A DNA stretch of 7,350 nucleotides, from positions 1-7,350 of the forward strand of contig JAFGQQ010000135.1 in NCBI GenBank assembly GCA_016935595.1, in the 5' to 3' direction. Source of the DNA: Bacteroidales bacterium (lineage in GTDB: Bacteria > Bacteroidota > Bacteroidia > Bacteroidales > UBA10428). The translations under genes and the position numbers were made by a program. The notes below the pieces were generated by a model. The model was given only the letters and a program-made list of their open reading frames with translations, ran no database searches and was not told where the DNA came from. Below, piece by piece: positions 1 to 7,177 of this stretch. Each line of letters opens with the position of its first letter. Position 1 is the stretch's first letter.

Positions 1-294
1 AATATCGGACTTGACTTTTTTGATGCCAGCATAAATCGTATAGGAGCATATGTAATTGGTACAAGAGCTGCTCAAAAAGCAATTTTACTTGCTTTATTAA
101 ATCCTACTGCCAAATTAAGGGAATATGACAACAATGGTCAGAATTTTGAACGGCTGGCCTTACTGGAAGAAGCAAAATCTTTACCATTTGGTGCTGTTTG
201 GGATTATTACTGTCTAATAAATAATGTTCCTTTAGGCCCTAATTATATTGCTGAAATTCAAAAATATGAGCAGGAAGTATTATTAAAGCGCTAG
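1..294 (+). CDS. rhaA: L-rhamnose isomerase, C-terminal part (5' end outside window)
   Basis: The open frame from base 1 runs 97 codons to a TAG at 292-294. It reads as the C-terminus of the E. coli-type L-rhamnose isomerase: LDFFDASINRIGAYVIGTR near its start, then ERLALLEEAK and PFGAVWDYYC, and a final EQEVLLKR. The family is about 420 residues, so roughly the last quarter is seen. The enzyme interconverts L-rhamnose and L-rhamnulose in the cytoplasm with divalent metals; the main metal-binding residues should lie upstream of the window. The frame is intact with a natural stop. The aldolase and kinase that follow would carry out the next two steps of rhamnose breakdown, which supports the call. 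Recognition is by recalled family sequence, not a search. Confidence 0.93.
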   Translation, partial: NIGLDFFDASINRIGAYVIGTRAAQKAILLALLNPTAKLREYDNNGQNFERLALLEEAKSLPFGAVWDYYCLINNVPLGPNYIAEIQKYEQEVLLKR

Positions 295-330
295 AATGAG
301 AATTAATTATATCAAAATAATCGAAGGTAC

Positions 331-464
331 CCAAAAAGTCTGTGAAAAATTTAGTAAGTCATTCTGAGTGATAGCGAAGAATCTTAGTATCAGAAATAAA
401 AGATTCTTCTCTACCTGTCAGCAGACAGGGTTTCACTCAGAATGACATATAAGGGACTTCTTGG
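331..464. repeat. Long imperfect palindrome (MITE/REP-like) between rhaA and the aldolase gene
   Basis: Bases 358-371 (GTCATTCTGAGTGA) pair perfectly with 433-446, and 376-385 (GAAGAATCTT) pair perfectly with 400-409, around a loop at 386-399. Weaker outer arms, CCAAAAAGTC at 331-340 and GACTTCTTGG at 455-464, match in 9 of 10 positions. The right arm is longer than the left by about 19 bases because a separate small palindrome sits inside it. The arms resemble a dispersed intergenic repeat (ATTCTGAG...GAAGAATCT) that I recall from Bacteroidota and environmental genomes. The element contains no transposase gene. Transcribed, it would fold into a strong hairpin between two cotranscribed genes and could act as a partial terminator, an mRNA stabiliser or a non-autonomous mobile element; these roles are inference. 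Confidence 0.82.
414..429. repeat. Small palindrome nested in the right arm of the larger repeat
   Basis: CCTGTC (414-419) and GACAGG (424-429) form a perfect 6-bp stem around the loop AGCA. The unbroken left arm has only five bases (371-375 region) where the right arm has about 24, so the segment looks inserted: removing 19 bases (CCTGTCAGCAGACAGGGTT) restores a nearly symmetrical large hairpin. No clear direct repeat flanks this one. It would fold as a side hairpin on the main stem. Confidence 0.7.
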
Positions 465-491
465 ACACTCTTGATTTCAACTAGATAATAA

Positions 492-1616
492 ATGGAAGCA
501 AAGATTCAGGAATTAATTGAAATATCCCGATTTTATGGCAAAAATCAGGAATATGTAATTGCCGGCGGAGGAAACACTTCTTTTAAAAATGGCAATAATC
601 TATGGATAAAAGCCAGTGGTGTTTCTTTGGCCAATATAACCGAAGATGGATTTGTTTGTTTGGATAGGGAAAAGCTTAAAATAATTTCTGAAAAAAAATA
701 TAGTGATGATTCGGATGAACGGGAAGCACAGGTTAAAACGGATTTGTATAATGCCATAGCAATTGATAAAGGCAAGAGGCCTTCGGTTGAAACATCTTTA
801 CATAACCTTGTTGATTACCCGTTTGTGATACATACACATCCAACAATTATAAATTCTTTATTATGCTCAAATAAAGCCAAGAAATTATCTTTTGAAATTC
901 TTGGCAAGGATATTCTGTTTATTGAATATGCTGATCCTGGTTACGTGCTCTTTAAAAAAGTCTCTGAAGAACTTAAAGTCTTTAAAAAAGGAAGAAAATT
1001 CATACCTAAAATTATTTTACTCGAAAACCATGGAATTATTGTGAGCGGCTCAACCACTCATGAAATTAAGTCAATCTACAACTATATTGAAAAAAAAATT
1101 ATTGAAAAATTAGAAAGTGAACTTCCCTCAGCAACTTGCCGGAAAGTGAATTCTGATTTTGATAAAATAATCTTAAAAATTTTTTCAAGAAATAGAAAAC
1201 TAAAATCCGAATTTATAACTTGTCCATTGATTAAAGAATTCATTCAGAGCAAGGCAACTTTTCAGGAAGTTGATACGGCTTTTACTCCTGATCATATTGT
1301 TTATTGCAAATCACATTATCTTTTTTTAGAGAATTTAAATAAGGAGGAATTAAAAAAGAAAATATTATTTTTTGAAAATGAATATGGATATTATCCTAAA
1401 TTAATAGCCATAAAAAATAAGGGTTTATTAATTATTGATGACAAAGTTGCTTCTCTTAATACAATAAGGGGATTAATTTTAAACATGATGAAGATTAGTT
1501 TTTATGCCCGGTCATTTGGCGGTTCAAAACCATTGAATAAGAACCAGATTGCATTTATTGGAAATTGGGAAGCTGAAAACTACCGGAGACAGATTAATAC
1601 AGAGAACAATAAATAA
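492..1616 (+). CDS. Stand-alone class II aldolase of COG3347 (RhaD/RhaE-type), probable rhamnulose-1-phosphate aldolase
   Basis: The product has 374 residues and belongs to the class II (zinc) aldolase/adducin superfamily. GGGNTS (25-30) is the expected phosphate-binding loop; RPSVET (96-101) places an acidic residue at E100; HTHP (114-117) supplies H114 and H116; ENHG (178-181) supplies the third metal ligand, H180. The long second part, with FTPDH (264-268) and FGGSKPL (342-348), is typical of the aldolase half of bifunctional rhamnulose-phosphate aldolase/dehydrogenase proteins (about 700 residues). The chain ends near residue 374, about where the Rossmann dehydrogenase half would begin, so that half is absent. 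Expected reaction: L-rhamnulose 1-phosphate to dihydroxyacetone phosphate and L-lactaldehyde, in the cytoplasm. An in-frame TAA immediately precedes the ATG at 492, so no longer start is possible. No Shine-Dalgarno is visible. The family call is firm; the substrate is inferred from rhaA upstream and the kinase downstream, and another ketose phosphate such as fuculose 1-phosphate cannot be excluded. Confidence 0.85.
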   Translation: MEAKIQELIEISRFYGKNQEYVIAGGGNTSFKNGNNLWIKASGVSLANITEDGFVCLDREKLKIISEKKYSDDSDEREAQVKTDLYNAIAIDKGKRPSVETSLHNLVDYPFVIHTHPTIINSLLCSNKAKKLSFEILGKDILFIEYADPGYVLFKKVSEELKVFKKGRKFIPKIILLENHGIIVSGSTTHEIKSIYNYIEKKIIEKLESELPSATCRKVNSDFDKIILKIFSRNRKLKSEFITCPLIKEFIQSKATFQEVDTAFTPDHIVYCKSHYLFLENLNKEELKKKILFFENEYGYYPKLIAIKNKGLLIIDDKVASLNTIRGLILNMMKISFYARSFGGSKPLNKNQIAFIGNWEAENYRRQINTENNK

Positions 1617-1819
1617 GTTTATCTGTCAGCCTGATTTTTTTATAAAGGAATATATAGTTTTATTAGTTATTTTACTATGAATAAAATAGGATTATTTAAA
1701 ATCTTAAGTTTAATCTTTACCTCATCCTTAGCCTTATTTATTAAAGGCAATATAGTTTTTATCAGACAGCATTTTATTAAAGTCAATCAAGAATTATAAC
1801 TATTATTAAATCCATAATC
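1617..1819. other. AT-rich gap between aldolase and kinase genes, with an imperfect direct repeat
   Basis: This 203-base gap is unusually long beside the 4-base and overlapping junctions downstream, so it may hold a promoter or control site. An imperfect direct repeat is present: 1641-1666 and 1739-1765 share an AAAGG(A/C)A...ATATAGTTTT core, about 98 bases apart, with a few mismatches and single-base gaps. I see no Bacteroidota -33 TTTG / -7 TAnnTTTG promoter, no G+C-rich terminator stem and no RNA gene. A 40-codon ORF (1677-1799) begins with a hydrophobic stretch but has no other support. Confidence 0.4.
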
Positions 1820-3184
1820 ATGAAAAAAAGTGTAATTGTAATTTTCGACATAGGAAAAACCAACAAGAAACTTCTATTATTCGATGAATGGTTAAATTTA
1901 ATTTACGAAAACGAAGTTGTTTTTGAAGAAATAACCGACGATGATGGATTTGCCTGTGAGGATATGGAAAAACTCGAGAAATGGATTAAAGATTCATTAG
2001 AATCACTCGTTTCAAAAAACGATTATATTATAAAATCAATAAATTTCTCGACTTATGGAGCAACAATCGTTTATCTTGATAAAAATGGCAAACGCGTTAC
2101 ACCGATATATAATTATTTAAAACCTATGACAGAGGGATTGCTTGATGAATTTTATCCAAAATACGGCGGAGTAGAAGAATTTTCAAGAAAAACAGCATCA
2201 CCTGCTTTAGGTATGCTTAATTCCGGTTTGCAAATTTACTGGCTTAAATATACCAAACCTAAATTCTGGGGTAAAACGAGATATATTCTGCATCTGCCTC
2301 AATACATCAGCTATCTTTATACCGGAGAGAAAGTCTCGGAATATACATCTATTGGCTGTCATACTGCGTTATGGGATTTTGATAATATGAGATATCACAG
2401 ATGGGTGAAGGATGAGGATATTAACTTACCTGATCCCATAAGTAATTCAACTGTTTTTGATTTTAATATAAAAGGCCGGGTTATAAAAGTGGGCATTGGA
2501 ATTCATGATAGTTCAGCATCATTAGCTCCTTATTTAAGTGTTTTTAAAGAATATAAATTTGTTCTTCTTTCTACGGGTACATGGGCAATTAACATGAATC
2601 CATTTAGTCGTGATCCCTTATCAGCCGAAGAATTAAAAAAGGATTGTCTTTGTTATCTAAGTGTCGACCAGCAACAGGTGAAATCATCAAGGTTGTTTTT
2701 GGGACATATTCTCGAAATTAATGTTTCAAAACTCTGTGAATATTATAAAGTTGATGAAAATGAATTTAAATCAGTAAAGACCGATGAAGAAATATTAAAA
2801 ACAATTTTGAAAACAAATAAGTTTTTGTTTTTCCAAAGCGGTATTCCACAAGATTATTATGGAGACTTTAAAGTTCTTAAACAATTTACTGATTTTAAGA
2901 GCGCTTATCACCAATTAATCTATGAATTATCAAGATTTGAAGCAGAAGCTATTGATCTGATTTTTGATAATAATGATACTACAAAAGAAATTTATATTAC
3001 AGGTGGTTTTGCTAAAAACGATATCTTTTGCAGACTATTAGCTACATTTTTTTCGCATAAAAATGTATATTCAGCTGAATTGCATAATTCAACTGCACTT
3101 GGGGCAGCTATGGTGGTTAATCCTTATGAAAGTTCTATTAAGGAGAACATTAAACTTGAAAAAAGAAAGCCAATCGAATTGTAG
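1820..3184 (+). CDS. FGGY-family carbohydrate kinase, probable rhamnulokinase by context
   Basis: The 454-residue product has the size and motif order of the FGGY sugar kinases (COG1070, ASKHA fold). DIGKTNKK (10-17) is the first phosphate loop with D10. GIGIHDSSAS (225-234) carries D230 as likely catalytic base. LLSTGTWAIN (249-258) is the second phosphate loop. TGGFAKND (394-401) is the adenosine-binding motif, and NSTALGAAM (423-431) ends the second domain. The first half (about 1-240) should bind sugar, the second (about 245-435) ATP. Classical rhamnulokinase RhaB starts with a DLGASSGR-type loop, which is absent here, so this is another branch of the superfamily. Lying between a rhamnose isomerase/aldolase pair and a rhamnosidase gene, it most likely phosphorylates L-rhamnulose at O1 in the cytoplasm; that substrate is inference. 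The start at 1820 puts the phosphate loop the usual few residues from the N-terminus. The stop is 4 bases before the GH78 start, so the two are probably cotranscribed. Confidence 0.85.
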   Translation: MKKSVIVIFDIGKTNKKLLLFDEWLNLIYENEVVFEEITDDDGFACEDMEKLEKWIKDSLESLVSKNDYIIKSINFSTYGATIVYLDKNGKRVTPIYNYLKPMTEGLLDEFYPKYGGVEEFSRKTASPALGMLNSGLQIYWLKYTKPKFWGKTRYILHLPQYISYLYTGEKVSEYTSIGCHTALWDFDNMRYHRWVKDEDINLPDPISNSTVFDFNIKGRVIKVGIGIHDSSASLAPYLSVFKEYKFVLLSTGTWAINMNPFSRDPLSAEELKKDCLCYLSVDQQQVKSSRLFLGHILEINVSKLCEYYKVDENEFKSVKTDEEILKTILKTNKFLFFQSGIPQDYYGDFKVLKQFTDFKSAYHQLIYELSRFEAEAIDLIFDNNDTTKEIYITGGFAKNDIFCRLLATFFSHKNVYSAELHNSTALGAAMVVNPYESSIKENIKLEKRKPIEL

Positions 3185-3188
3185 TTCC

Positions 3189-5984
3189 ATGGAACGAAAA
3201 AGATATTCTTTAAACAACATTATTTTTTTTCTTCTATTATTATTAATAAACTTAACCTGTTCCAATAATCATTATATAAGTATCTTAAATTTACAATGTA
3301 ATTATAAAGAAAATCCTGTAGGAATTTTACCCAAACCTCAATTTAGCTGGATATTAGAATCAGAAATTCGTAATCAATCTCAATCAGCTTATCATATGCT
3401 TATTGCTGATAACCCAAATTTATTAAAGAAAGACATTGGAAACATTTGGGATACAAAAAAGGTAATTACAAACCAATCAATTAATATTATTTATCAAGGA
3501 CAGGAACTGTTGCCAGGAAAAGAATATTACTGGAAAGTCAAGGTATGGGATAAAAATGGATATGAATCGGGATGGAGCGAGATTGCGAAATTCTTTACAG
3601 GTTTATTCTACAAAGAAAACTGGAGCGAAGCAAAATGGATTAGTTATGAAGATATGCCCGACTCTTTAATACTTGTTCCGGGAGTTCATCCGTGGGGTAA
3701 AAATATTAAAGAACTTGCTAAAAGGAGACCTGTTGTTCCATTATTCCGTAAAGATTTTCAGACAAATAAAAACATCCGGTCTGCATATCTTTTTATCTGT
3801 GGACTTGGCCATTATAAAGCAAGTATTAATGGAAAACGAATTAGCGATGATTTTCTGTCACCAGGCTGGACAGGTTATGACAAAACCTGTTTTTATAATA
3901 CTTATGATATAACTGCTTATATAGAAAAAGGGCAAAACACACTTGGAGTTATTGTTGGACCAGGTTTTTATAATGTGAACAATGAAAGATACAGGAAACT
4001 CCTTATTACTTATGGTATGCCCAAAATGATTTGTAAAATAAAAATTACTTATTCTGACGGAACTATAGAAAATATTGTTACTGATTCAAATTGGAAAACT
4101 TCTCCATCGCCAATAACATATAGCAGTATTTATGGAGGAGAGAGTTATGATGCGCAATTAGAGCAGCGAGGATGGAATATGCCAGGGTTTGATGATAGTA
4201 ATTGGAATAATGCACTATTAGCAAAAGATCCAGGCAGAACATTAATTTCAGAAACATCTTATCCCATTCGTGTAATGGAGAAATTTTCTCCAGTACAAAT
4301 TATTAAATTAGGAAAAGATACTTTTCTTTACGATTTTGGTCAGAATGCTTCGGGGATTATTCATTTAAAAATTAGAGGACAAAAAGGACAGACAGTAAAA
4401 TTAATTCCGGGAGAACTTTTATTTGATGATCATTATGTGAATCAAAAAGCAACAGGCAGGCCATATTATTTTGAGTATACTCTTAAAGGAGAGGGAATAG
4501 AAACATGGCAACCTCTTTTTACCTATTATGGTTTCAGGTATGTGCAGGTTGAAGGTGCTGTACCCGAAAATGAAATTAATAATACTAATAAACCTGAAAT
4601 TATTGAATTAATTCATCTGCATACTTTTAATTCTGCACCTCGAGTCGGAGAATTTACTTGTTCCAATGAATTATTCAACCAGGTAAATAAATTAATTCTT
4701 TATGCTATTCAGAGTAATATACAGAGTGTGGTTACCGATTGCCCTCATCGTGAAAAACTTGGATGGTTAGAACAAACATACCTGATGGGAGGTTCTATCC
4801 ATTATAATTTTCATCTTTATCATTTATACCGTAAACTGGTTGACGATATGATTAATAGTCAAACACCCGAAGGATTAATACCGAATATTGCACCTGAATT
4901 TGTTCTTTTTGATGAAGGATTCAGAGATTCACCAGAATGGGGAAGCGCTGGAATAATCCTTCCCTGGTTATTGTATGAATGGTATGGCGATACTTCAATA
5001 ATGAAAAAAGCCTGGCCGATGATGATAAAATATATTCAGTACCTCGAAAGCAAATCTGATAATTATATACTTTATCATGGATTAGGAGATTGGTATGACC
5101 TTGGACCGGAAAGGCCGGGTTTTGCACAACTTACTCCTATAGAACTTACGGCAACAGCAATGTTTTATTATGACTTAAGCTTAATGGTAAAAATGGCCAG
5201 AATTTTAAATCTGCCTGATGATTTGAAATATATGAAAAATCTCGCTGATAAAGTAAAAACAGCTTTTAACAATAAGTTTTTTAATAATATTAAGAAAGTA
5301 TATTCCACTGGTAGCCAAACAGCCATGGCAATGCCCATATGCATTGGATTAGTTAATGATAATGACAGGGAAAAAGTTTTACAAAATTTAGTTGATTTGA
5401 TAAATGCAAATGATAAAGCCCTTACTGCCGGTGATATCGGTTTTCATTTCCTGGTTGACGCACTCACAGCAGGCGGAGAATCTGAATTAATTTATGAAAT
5501 GAATAACCGTGACGATGTTCCGGGATATGGTTATCAAATAAAAAATGGAGCAACTTCATTAACCGAATCATGGAATGCCTCGGAAATAGTATCAAACAAT
5601 CACCTGATGCTAGGTCATCTTATGGAATGGTTTTATAAAGTACTGGGAGGAATTAGTCAGGAAGAAAATTCAATTGCCTATGAAAAAATTATTATAAACC
5701 CGGCAATGGTTGGTGATATATCATATGTAAAAACAAGCTATCAGACTCCTTATGGACTGATTAAAAGCGAATGGGAAAAATCAAATAACACTATGATCAT
5801 GCAGGTGCAGGTTCCTGTAAATACTACAGCAAAGGTTTATATTCCTTCCAAATCAAGTCAGGCCATTAAAGAAAATGGCATTCGAATTGATGAAATTGAA
5901 AATATTGAAATAATCGAACAACAGGAAAATATGATCGTTGTGAAATTAGGATCAGGTAAATATGAATTTATAATCGAAAAATAA
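3189..5984 (+). CDS. Exported GH78 alpha-L-rhamnosidase, probable lipoprotein
   Basis: The 931-residue product hydrolyses terminal alpha-L-rhamnosyl residues from glycans or glycosides. Approximate order: signal sequence 1-23 (MERKR, then hydrophobic I11-L22) with possible lipid-attachment C24 in a non-canonical NLTC lipobox; Ig-like N-terminal domain 28-138; a variable loop at about 154-185; the Bac_rhamnosid_N beta-sandwich 190-350 (LGHYKASINGKRI); a concanavalin-like domain 373-460 (WQPLFTYYGFRYVQVEG); the six-hairpin catalytic barrel 483-828; a C-terminal beta-sandwich 828-931. In the barrel, DCPHREKLGWLEQ (517-529) holds E522, the likely general acid, and GATSLTESWNA (787-797) holds E793, the likely general base. 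GDWYD (633-637) is another family motif. An open frame extends upstream to 3063, but it overlaps the kinase and would bury the signal sequence, so the ATG at 3189 is preferred. No acidic run follows C24, which slightly favours a periplasmic over a surface position. The exact substrate cannot be read. Confidence 0.93.
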   Translation: MERKRYSLNNIIFFLLLLLINLTCSNNHYISILNLQCNYKENPVGILPKPQFSWILESEIRNQSQSAYHMLIADNPNLLKKDIGNIWDTKKVITNQSINIIYQGQELLPGKEYYWKVKVWDKNGYESGWSEIAKFFTGLFYKENWSEAKWISYEDMPDSLILVPGVHPWGKNIKELAKRRPVVPLFRKDFQTNKNIRSAYLFICGLGHYKASINGKRISDDFLSPGWTGYDKTCFYNTYDITAYIEKGQNTLGVIVGPGFYNVNNERYRKLLITYGMPKMICKIKITYSDGTIENIVTDSNWKTSPSPITYSSIYGGESYDAQLEQRGWNMPGFDDSNWNNALLAKDPGRTLISETSYPIRVMEKFSPVQIIKLGKDTFLYDFGQNASGIIHLKIRGQKGQTVKLIPGELLFDDHYVNQKATGRPYYFEYTLKGEGIETWQPLFTYYGFRYVQVEGAVPENEINNTNKPEIIELIHLHTFNSAPRVGEFTCSNELFNQVNKLILYAIQSNIQSVVTDCPHREKLGWLEQTYLMGGSIHYNFHLYHLYRKLVDDMINSQTPEGLIPNIAPEFVLFDEGFRDSPEWGSAGIILPWLLYEWYGDTSIMKKAWPMMIKYIQYLESKSDNYILYHGLGDWYDLGPERPGFAQLTPIELTATAMFYYDLSLMVKMARILNLPDDLKYMKNLADKVKTAFNNKFFNNIKKVYSTGSQTAMAMPICIGLVNDNDREKVLQNLVDLINANDKALTAGDIGFHFLVDALTAGGESELIYEMNNRDDVPGYGYQIKNGATSLTESWNASEIVSNNHLMLGHLMEWFYKVLGGISQEENSIAYEKIIINPAMVGDISYVKTSYQTPYGLIKSEWEKSNNTMIMQVQVPVNTTAKVYIPSKSSQAIKENGIRIDEIENIEIIEQQENMIVVKLGSGKYEFIIEK

Positions 5985-7114
5985 TGAAAGTTATTTTTAA
6001 TAATAAGTTTTTATTAATAAACAGGTTGCTTTTTGTGATTTTTACAACTTTTTTTTGTTTTCTCTTTTTAAGTTATACAGAAAAACTTCCTGTAAAAGTA
6101 CCCGAAGATGTGATGAATGAAATTTATGAAGAAATTAAAACACCTTTCAAATACGGACTTGTTTTAGTACCTGATACAAGCTCAAAAAAAATGGATTGCC
6201 CTTCTGTATTTAAGATGCATGATAACTGGTACATGACTTATATTGTTTACAATGGACGTGGTTATGAAACCTGGCTGGCAAGAAGTAACGATTTATTAAA
6301 TTGGGAAACACTTGGCACTATTTTATCATTTTCTGATAGCACTACCTGGGATGATGACCAGAAAGCAGGATATATCGCATTACAGGATTATAAATGGGAA
6401 GGAAGTTATGAATTAAATAAATTTAGCGATAAATATTGGATGTCGTATTTTGGAGGAAGCAGCACGGGATATGAAAGAGGATTACTTTCTATTGGCATGG
6501 CATACACTGATAAATATCCCACAAAAGTACATGAATGGGAACGCCTGGATAAACCAGTTTTAATGTCAACAGATGAAAATGTGCGCTGGTGGGAGAATAA
6601 TACCATGTATAAAAGTTCTGTGATTCGGGATAAATCAAAAACTATAGGGTATCCTTTTGTTATGTTTTATAATGCACGCGGTGACAGTTTAAATCCTAAA
6701 CGGGGAGCTGAACGGATAGGAATGGCTGTCTCGGAAGACATGGTTAACTGGAAGAGATTTGGAACTGATCCTGTTATTAATCACCATAAAGGAATTAGCG
6801 GTGATGCTGTTATTCAGAAAATTGATGATATTTGGGTGATGTTTTATTTTGGGGCATTCTGGCCCACCCGGAATGATGCAGATGCTTTTAACCGTTTTGC
6901 CTGTTCATACGATTTAATAAACTGGACGGAATGGGAGGGAGAGGATTTAATTACCCCGTCAGAACCTTATGATAACTGGTTTGCACATAAATCATTTGTA
7001 GTAAAATATGAAGGTGTTGTATATCATTTTTATTGTGCTGTAAATAAAAATGAAGACAGGGGTATTGCTCTGGCAACCTCGGTTGATCTGGGAAAAAGTA
7101 ATTTGGATTTTTAA
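5984..7114 (+). CDS. Exported five-bladed beta-propeller protein, GH43/GH32/GH117-like, family unassigned
   Basis: The 376-residue product begins with a basic and hydrophobic leader (about 9-31, very rich in Phe and Leu), a signal peptide or membrane anchor; C25 lies inside it without a proper lipobox. The rest shows five repeats typical of propeller glycosidases. Each pairs a strand such as DCPSVFKMHDNWYMTYI, WEGSYELNKFSDKYWMSYFG, YKSSVIRDKSK, GDAVIQKIDDIWVMFYFG or HKSFVVKYEGVVYHFYCA with a later strand such as ARSNDLLNWE, AVSEDMVNWKRFG or CSYDLINWTEWEG. D71 in MDCPSVF sits where GH43 enzymes place the catalytic base; E139, E143 and D274 are possible partners. I cannot place it in a CAZy family, and the bond cut is unknown. 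The ATG overlaps the GH78 stop by one base (TAATG), which suggests translational coupling and a shared substrate. It could also be a non-catalytic sugar-binding propeller. The fold call is firmer than the enzyme call. Confidence 0.75.
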   Translation: MKVIFNNKFLLINRLLFVIFTTFFCFLFLSYTEKLPVKVPEDVMNEIYEEIKTPFKYGLVLVPDTSSKKMDCPSVFKMHDNWYMTYIVYNGRGYETWLARSNDLLNWETLGTILSFSDSTTWDDDQKAGYIALQDYKWEGSYELNKFSDKYWMSYFGGSSTGYERGLLSIGMAYTDKYPTKVHEWERLDKPVLMSTDENVRWWENNTMYKSSVIRDKSKTIGYPFVMFYNARGDSLNPKRGAERIGMAVSEDMVNWKRFGTDPVINHHKGISGDAVIQKIDDIWVMFYFGAFWPTRNDADAFNRFACSYDLINWTEWEGEDLITPSEPYDNWFAHKSFVVKYEGVVYHFYCAVNKNEDRGIALATSVDLGKSNLDF

Positions 7115-7177
7115 AGTTTTTAAATGATGTAATGTATTACAGTATTATTATTAGAAGCTTTTTTGATTTTTGTGAAT

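Noticed and set aside
331..464. CRISPR array or tRNA
   Set aside because: The repeats are inverted, not regularly spaced direct repeats, and the folding does not give a cloverleaf.
295..491. Canonical Bacteroidota promoter (-33 TTTG, -7 TAnnTTTG) upstream of the aldolase
   Set aside because: No match to the motif is seen in this gap; the gene is more likely read through from rhaA.
545..775. Antisense 76-codon open frame within the aldolase gene
   Set aside because: It lies opposite a well-supported coding frame, has no recognisable motif and fits a shadow ORF.
1338..1350. AAGGAGGAA Shine-Dalgarno-like sequence inside the aldolase gene
   Set aside because: It encodes part of the conserved frame (KEE) and no plausible start codon and gene follow it.
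3063..3188. 42-codon N-terminal extension of the rhamnosidase frame
   Set aside because: It lies inside the kinase gene in another frame, shows no family similarity, and would place the signal sequence internally. The ATG at 3189 gives a normal leader and a 4-base gap after the kinase stop.
3673..3912. 79-codon frame inside the rhamnosidase gene
   Set aside because: It is an out-of-frame shadow of the conserved Bac_rhamnosid_N region.
4921..5127. Antisense 68-codon frame inside the rhamnosidase gene
   Set aside because: It overlaps the catalytic barrel coding sequence and shows no independent coding features.
6406..6606. Antisense 66-codon frame inside the propeller gene
   Set aside because: It is a shadow of the propeller blades with no recognisable protein features.
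7115..7177. Intrinsic terminator directly after the propeller gene
   Set aside because: Only a weak AT-rich 5-bp palindrome (7129-7140) is present and no T-run follows it directly; the TTTTTT at 7159-7164 has no stable G+C-rich stem next to it.
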